The notes beneath the pieces are model-generated. The model saw nothing but the letters and a program-made list of their open reading frames with translations. It searched no databases and had not been told where the DNA came from. DNA of 64,000 bases from Epiperipatus broadwayi (Eukaryota; Onychophora; Udeonychophora; Euonychophora; Peripatidae), in NCBI GenBank assembly GCA_028023455.1, contig JAQFVV010012422.1:7555210-7619209 (forward strand). The letters run 5' to 3'. The stretch's first letter is position 1, and each line of letters begins with the position of its first letter. Below, piece after piece: positions 58,500-64,000 of the stretch. The position numbers were made by a program, and so were the translations under genes.

Positions 58500-61130
58500 A
58501 CATACAACTACAGATCACTTTTATGTGAAGAAAAATTGACAAATTGAAAAAATTATTATTAAATGATACATTGTTGAATTCCATAAAGATAGAGGAAACA
58601 TTGAAGAGACAATTGGATTTAAAGAGTGGCTATGTACTTTATTGCAAAGACACAAATATTGGAAGTACAAGTATTGTGGTATCTTTATAAATAAAAAGTA
58701 GTAACATTGTGAAAATTGATGGTATATCAGATAGAGTGACAAAATTTGTTATTTAATTTCATGAAAGTAATGGAAAATAGCAAATGCAGATAAGTCACAT
58801 TTGTATCTCAACAAGTTTTCATAATGATGAAGTAGTAGAGGATTTTTGTATGGATGTTCTAAGCATTTTGATTAGACTAAACATTTTAAAATGCTAAAAT
58901 TGGTAATTAATTGAAAGCTGAAACATGATTGGATAAATTTAGTTATCATGATAGAAATGAGAAAGGATAGAAGTTGTGGAGTTTGGAGTAAAAAAAAAAC
59001 TTTATATTACAAATTTATTTTTTTGAATAAAAATGCTAAATGGAAATGGAAATGGACGTAAAAGAATTCAAATGAAGATACTTGGAGAATTGAATTATAT
59101 TTTGACTAACAGAAAATACATATTTCATTCAAGATCATAATATTTTTAATAGATTCAACACAAAAAGTGATCATTGATTAGGACGATATAAGATAATGTT
59201 AATGCAAAAATAGACAGACAAAAAATTATTGACAAAAATAGTATTCATAGTTGATATTCCTAACTTTCTGAAACTTTTCAATGAATTTTAAAGTAAATCT
59301 TGCAAATTGTTTTAAAATATTAACAAATTTTGAAAATAGTTGAGATTTGAATTAAATTACCTAAGAAGATAATGGATGTCCTATTTAGAACTGCAAAAAG
59401 ATAGATTGTAAAAAAAAAAACAGTATTTATCTGTAAATTTTCTACTGAGACAAGAAAATATATGAAGAAAAGAATATGAAATTATATAAAAGTTATCCAT
59501 TAAGAAAAATTAAATATTTAGAGTTTTGCAAAATGGTATGTAAAAGAATTAATATAAGAAAATATAATTATGAATTATCAAGGAAATCTCTAGAAAAGAA
59601 TAAAAGTCTCAAACAACATCTTGATATTGGTAGTAAACTTATTTCTGCAATAAAAAGAAAAGATGAAACTGTTTCTAAAAAGAGAGATGATATCATGAAA
59701 TGTACAAAAGAGTTCTATAGAAAATTATATAGTAATAAAGAACACAAAAAAAATCCCTTACAATTATTACATCTTCTGAATTACCTAGAATTTTAAAGGA
59801 AGAACTGAGATATGTAATTCTATGAAGAAGGAAAAAACTTCAGAAAATAATGAAATTACAATCATGATCTTAAAAGGAGCATGTAAAGAATTAGAAATTG
59901 TTGGCAAAGTAATATACCAAAGGTTTAAATGATAAGGATGTACCAGGAAAATGGAAGAATACAATAGTAAGATATATAATAAAAATGTAATAGAGGATAT
60001 TACAAATTACAGATCCATCAGTCGTTCAAGAAGCTGAATTTAAAAGCAGCTTTAACACAGTGGATCATATACAAGAATTAAGAGATGTTACGGAACAAAA
60101 CAATGAATGGGAGTTATCACTTTGGATTTATAAAATTACAAAAAGGTACTTGATTCTTTAAGCATTTATTTAATGATTAAAGCATTGGATTACAAGATGT
60201 AGATCTGGGATATAGTCATATTCTGAAAACTACCTGTTTATTAGCAATGATTTGATACTAAAAAGATTAACATTGAGGAAATTGTAAGTCAGAATGATTC
60301 CATATATCTAAACCTTTTTATAGCAATTTTACAAAAAGTATTTTGTCAATTAAAATGGAATACTGAACAAATAGAAATAAATGGAGATTATTAACATCTA
60401 GATTTTGCAAATAATATAGTTGCTTTTGAAACTAGCACCACAACGCTTCAGACAATGTTATAAAGAGTTATCAAATGAAAATAAGAAAGTAGAGCTAAAG
60501 GAATGTTCAATGGCTTTTTTCAGAAGACAGAATGAAGATTGATAATAATGAATTAGAACTTAATTAAAAATACCTTGATCAGATTATTTAATACAGAGAG
60601 AAACACAATGGATTAAGTTAATCATAGAATTAAACTTGGATGAAGCGCTTTTGGTAGGAATAATATTAAAAGGAAATATGCCTGTATTGAAATTACATTA
60701 GTGATTTTACCAATGTTTACTTATGGATCTAAAACTTGGACACTTAACATGATAGCAATAGAGACATAAACACACTCAATGAAGTATATAAATATAGATG
60801 TTAGGAGTAACAAGAAGGAATTATAATTAAATACATGGATGAGAGAACTAACAGATAATATTGACATCATTGAAAGAATTAAAAGACTGAAATGAGTTAG
60901 TTTAGACATATTTCTAGAAGAGATGATAGTAGATAGAATTGGAACTCTTAAACTGGATCCCAAGTAATTGTAAAAAAAAACATGTGAGATGAATGAAAAA
61001 AATAAAAAAGTTTACTGGTGTGATGTAGATAAGAGATACTAGAGACAGAAAAACTAGATTAAACTTGGAGAGACCTTCGTCCTGCAGTGAATCAATAATG
61101 ATGAAAATGGTGTTGATGTAATATATTTTA
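58500..61130 (+). pseudogene. RTE-type LINE, long copy on + strand, decayed
   Basis: Endonuclease and RT in order, with many stops. RSLLCEEKLTNLKKLL (58513), LKSGYVLYCKDTN (58615), HICISTSFHNDEVVEDF (58800), RKWTWKW-type (59045) and NRFNTKSDH-LGRYK (59150), which correspond to the endonuclease's 'APTS..D.EV..F', 'DY' and 'SDHR' motifs. Then RINIRKYNYELSRKSLEKN and EFYRKLYSNKEHKK (59530-59750) before the RT. The last part, RLEGCSMAFF-type and MFTYGSKTWTLNMIAI (60700-60755), precedes NIDIIERIKRLK and KKHVRWMKKIKKF. It ends with CTGCAGTGAATCAATAATGA. Same family as 25690-28400. Confidence 0.8.
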
Positions 61131-62029
61131 TTTTTAAGATGTGAATATGTTAACATATGATTACAAATTTCAAATGTACTTAAATGAACTTTTCATTTGT
61201 TATATTTATTTGCAATATATTTACTAATACAGTGGAGGCACAAATTACTCTATACTTTGATACAAGCTTCCATTACATAGAAATGTATGTGTTAGAATAG
61301 AATATGTATTGTTTATTGAACTGCAATTATACAATACTTTTAGAAATACATATATATAATATGCATATTTAAATTAAAATTCTAATAATATGTAATTATA
61401 TTTTAAATAAGGGTAAATAACAAAATAAATTCCAGCATAAACTTTAAATAAAAAGTAATACTTTCCATTATAATCATAACCATTTTCAACTAAACTAACT
61501 TCATTTCAAAATGGAGTAAAATAACTTCAACTGAAAACTACATGTCGATTTACATATCCCATAATTCTCTAATCTTAATATTCACTTTGGTCTAGTTATT
61601 AAACTGCCTCTTAAATTATTATTTTTCATTATTTCTTTCTTGATTTAAAATCTTAATTCTTTTCACATCCAAATTAAATTTCCTTTTACAATTTTTATCA
61701 TGATTGTAAAACACAGATTCTGAAACAAATCACTTTTATTCTAAAATTATAGTATAAACAAAATTTTTTAAAATAATACATTGAGGGGACACAGTTACAT
61801 AGACTTTACTGAGTATAGTTCACTCATCCATTCTATAAAAAAATAAAAACATACTGTAGCATATTTTTATTCTCTTAAATAAGGTAAATAATAAAATGTC
61901 TGAAATTCATCAAAAGTAAATATGATCTGGGCAATTTTTTAAAAAATAAAATAACTTTTTTCTATAATAGAAACATAAACTAATTTCTTTATCAAGAAAT
62001 TATATTTTTCTTATTGCATTGCCAAATCC
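61131..62029. other. no gene seen
   Basis: AT-rich sequence without recognised repeat or coding signal. Confidence 0.4.
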
Positions 62030-62256
62030 ATATAATATTAATATCATTTATGTTCTTTATTACTTTTTACAATGCTTTTTACAACCCACTATTGATGGTT
62101 TCGATTGCCCCAGAAATCTTCTTCAGAACTTCTACTTTTATTTTCAAATCTAGAAGTTCTGAGGAGAATTGCTGCAGCAATCAAAATTGTCAATAGTGTG
62201 TTGTAAAAAGCATCGTAAAAAGTGATAAAGAACATAAATGATATTAATATTATATG
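62030..62256. repeat. hairpin, about 105-bp arms
   Basis: CATATAATATTAATATCATT, TTTTTACAATGCTTTTTACA and TCTTCAGAACTTCTA on the left are inverted as TAGAAGTTCTGAGGAG, GTTGTAAAAAGCATCGTAAA and AATGATATTAATATTATATG. The loop is about 15 nt of TTTTATTTTCAAATC. Arm identity is about 90%. Confidence 0.9.
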
Positions 62257-62449
62257 AAAATATATTTTATTACATGAAAAAATACACATCAAATTCTGAA
62301 AGAATAATAAAGAGTGAATAAAATGTACAGTATGTGCTTTCAACATAAAGAAATTTTATTATGTAGCATTATTATTTATAGCTCCTAGATGGAAAACTGG
62401 CTGCTAGAAATTATTCAAAGTTTGTTTTAAAATTTTAATCAAGCATTGT

Positions 62450-62555
62450 TAGCTAACAAGTCAGTGCAGCCACCTTGCAAGCAAGCAGTTGGTTGCAGAC
62501 GGTTGTTGCGGGTTCGCCTCCCGGCCGATGCTATGACATATGGAAAAAAAAAATC
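62450..62555 (+). mobile_element. tRNA-related SINE (family S2)
   Basis: GCCACCTTGCAAGCAAGCAG, GGTTGCAGACGG, then TTGCGGGTTCGCCTCCCGGC (strong B box), ending GATGCTATGACATATGG and A10. Same family as 18425-18545. Confidence 0.75.
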
Positions 62556-62692
62556 CATTTTTTTTTAATCGTAATTACATATGATGCTCAGAAACAGAAA
62601 ATTGTTGCTCAAAATGAAAAATGTGTTTAATTTGCAAATTGTAATAATGTTTTTGTTTGTTTATTTACATTTTTGTTTTGTTTGTTTACATT

Positions 62693-62792
62693 TTTTTTAT
62701 GTATGTCAAAGCATTGACTGGGAAGCGAAACCAAGCTGGCTGCTTGGAAGGCAGCTATGCTAACTGCTAGGCCACCAATGCTTGACTTTGGA
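62693..62792 (-). mobile_element. tRNA-derived SINE (family S1)
   Basis: On the - strand: TTGGTGGCCTAGCAGTTAGC, GCTGCCTTCCAAGCAGC (anticodon-type stem; loop triplet changed to TCC), GGTTTCGCTTCCCAG (B box with one insertion), then GCTTTGACATACAT and A8. It is inverted relative to the S2 copy 140 bp upstream. Compare 19808-19915. Confidence 0.75.
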
Positions 62793-63163
62793 GTAGCATT
62801 TAATTGTTGTGAAATTTGGTACAGCATAGTTCATGCCTTCACTGTATTATGTGTTCATATATATATTAGAATGAGAATTTTTCTTATGAAATACATGTAT
62901 AGTGAGAAAGATTAGAAGATTTTTAACTGACTGCTAAGTTAAGTTTGTTACATCTGAAAGATTTGATTGGTTATAAATGTTTATTACATGTACTTGTCAA
63001 TTTATTATGTATATATTTCTTACACTGTCATACTAATGCTTCATTGAGTGTTATAATCCTGATGTTAATTATTCTTGCCTATTATGAAATATAAATATTG
63101 AATAATTAATGAGTTAAATGACTTATATATATATTAATTCTAATGTTTTCACGGATAAAAGAT

Positions 63164-63348
63164 GTCATATTATTATTACTATTTGCGGGATATTCCGTGT
63201 AGTGAAAAAGCTAAATGCTGACGTTTCAGTACAATATCAAGTACCTTCCTCAGAGCGTCCTCTGAAGGTACTTGATATTGTACTGAAACGTCAGCATTTA
63301 GCTTTTTCACTACACGGAATATCCCGCAAATAGTAATAATAATATGAC
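63164..63348. repeat. near-perfect hairpin, about 85-bp arms
   Basis: GTCATATTATTATTACTATT, TGCGGGATATTCCGTGTAGT, ATGCTGACGTTTCAGTACAA and CAAGTACCTTC on the left are followed by a short centre (CTCAGAGCGTC) and their exact inverse. I see no mismatch in the arms. TA runs sit on both outer sides (63124 and 63350). Confidence 0.95.
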
Positions 63349-63559
63349 ATATATATATATGATTGAGTGGTTAAAAAAACAATCAATATTGAAAATTAAT
63401 TTGTTTGTAATTACAACATACAAATAAAAAAACCTGACTATAAGTTGTGTGAATGCTCAGGTATTTGACACCTTTAACTTACTATCTGATGAATGAAAGT
63501 TTCTCTCATCTAACAAACAAAGTTTTGAGACCCTGGATGGGAATAAATTTTTTTGATCA

Positions 63560-64000
63560 ATAGAAGCCAGCATCAGTTAATAGTAAAACAGTAGCCAACT
63601 GAACTCTGGACATCACAGAATACAAAACACTGATTGGATGGATTAGAAAGGGAATGCCCAATAAATGCCCACCCTATCTATAGCAATCACTATGGATGGC
63701 TGACCAACAACTGTCAGTGTTGAATGGGCATATTATAAATGATGGCCGAGTTTTGATCCCACCTGTAGATCATGAAGAAATGTTAAAACTACTGTATGGA
63801 TAGTTTTGCCTGTTTAATGTCATGATTCTCCTGAGGTAATTGTTTCTGATAATGGGACCAGATTCAGAAGAATTTAAAATCTTTTTGGAAGTGTGGGAAA
63901 TATGAAATGTACTAGCACTGCTCTATCACCTCACGTCAAATGGCTTGGCAGAGAAGGTGATGCAATAATTGAAGTTAGCTCTAAATAGCCTAGTTTACCA
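63560..64000 (+). pseudogene. gypsy pol fragment (to integrase), runs off the window
   Basis: Decayed + strand frames read LDITEYKTLIGWIRKGMP, LSVLNGHIINDGRVLIPP and HEEMLKLL, matching the linker between RNase H and integrase (L-x-x-x-G-R-V-x-I-P). A jump to PEVIVSDNGTRF (63830), the second catalytic Asp of the core, and YHLTSNGLAEKVMQ, the catalytic Glu region, follows. The intervening HHCC zinc domain and first Asp are missing, so there is an internal deletion. It differs from the 14-18 kb element. Confidence 0.65.

Overview
This window is AT-rich (roughly three quarters A+T by eye), intron- and repeat-dominated nuclear DNA of an invertebrate animal. I see no bacterial operon, rRNA gene, canonical tRNA gene or CRISPR array. 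The combination of a zona pellucida (ZP) domain gene of cuticle/apical-matrix type, Penelope-like elements (PLEs), RTE-type LINEs, gypsy LTR elements, tRNA-headed SINEs and many foldback repeats points to an arthropod or another ecdysozoan, but the sequence alone does not fix the phylum.

The only host protein-coding gene I can support lies on the + strand. Four exons (31463-31602, 35242-35378, 45264-45345, 56718-56868) join with compatible splice phases into exactly 510 nt (170 codons) of open frame. They encode the middle of a ZP domain, ending in a typical ZP-C segment. The start and the 3' end of the gene are not identifiable here. Its introns are 3.6, 9.9 and 11.4 kb and are packed with repeats.

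Layout. 1-12 kb: repeat-poor to low-complexity DNA with a striking 430-nt tract without a single G (1999-2428), two GC-rich CpG-containing blocks (3.56-4.03 and 4.22-4.53 kb), a foldback (6.96-7.26 kb) and a long AAT microsatellite. 12-20 kb: a LINE zinc-knuckle relic, an internally deleted gypsy element with both LTRs (14041-17910) and a reverse-transcriptase relic broken by two datable insertions. 21-25.6 kb: nested PLE copies, one bounded by about 350-bp inverted repeats carrying tRNA-like heads. 25.7-28.4 kb: a nearly full-length but decayed RTE LINE. 31-57 kb: the ZP gene, whose introns hold PLE, LINE, SINE and foldback copies and a diverged 2.5-kb inverted repeat pair flanking the third exon. 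57-64 kb: a degraded duplicate of the last ZP exon, a second long RTE LINE, SINEs, hairpins and a gypsy pol relic that runs off the end.

The main themes worth following are the PLE/SINE/foldback relationship (the same tRNA-headed unit occurs solo, as inverted dimers, and as inverted ends around a PLE body), the abundance of near-perfect long hairpins inside transcribed introns, and the G-less tract.
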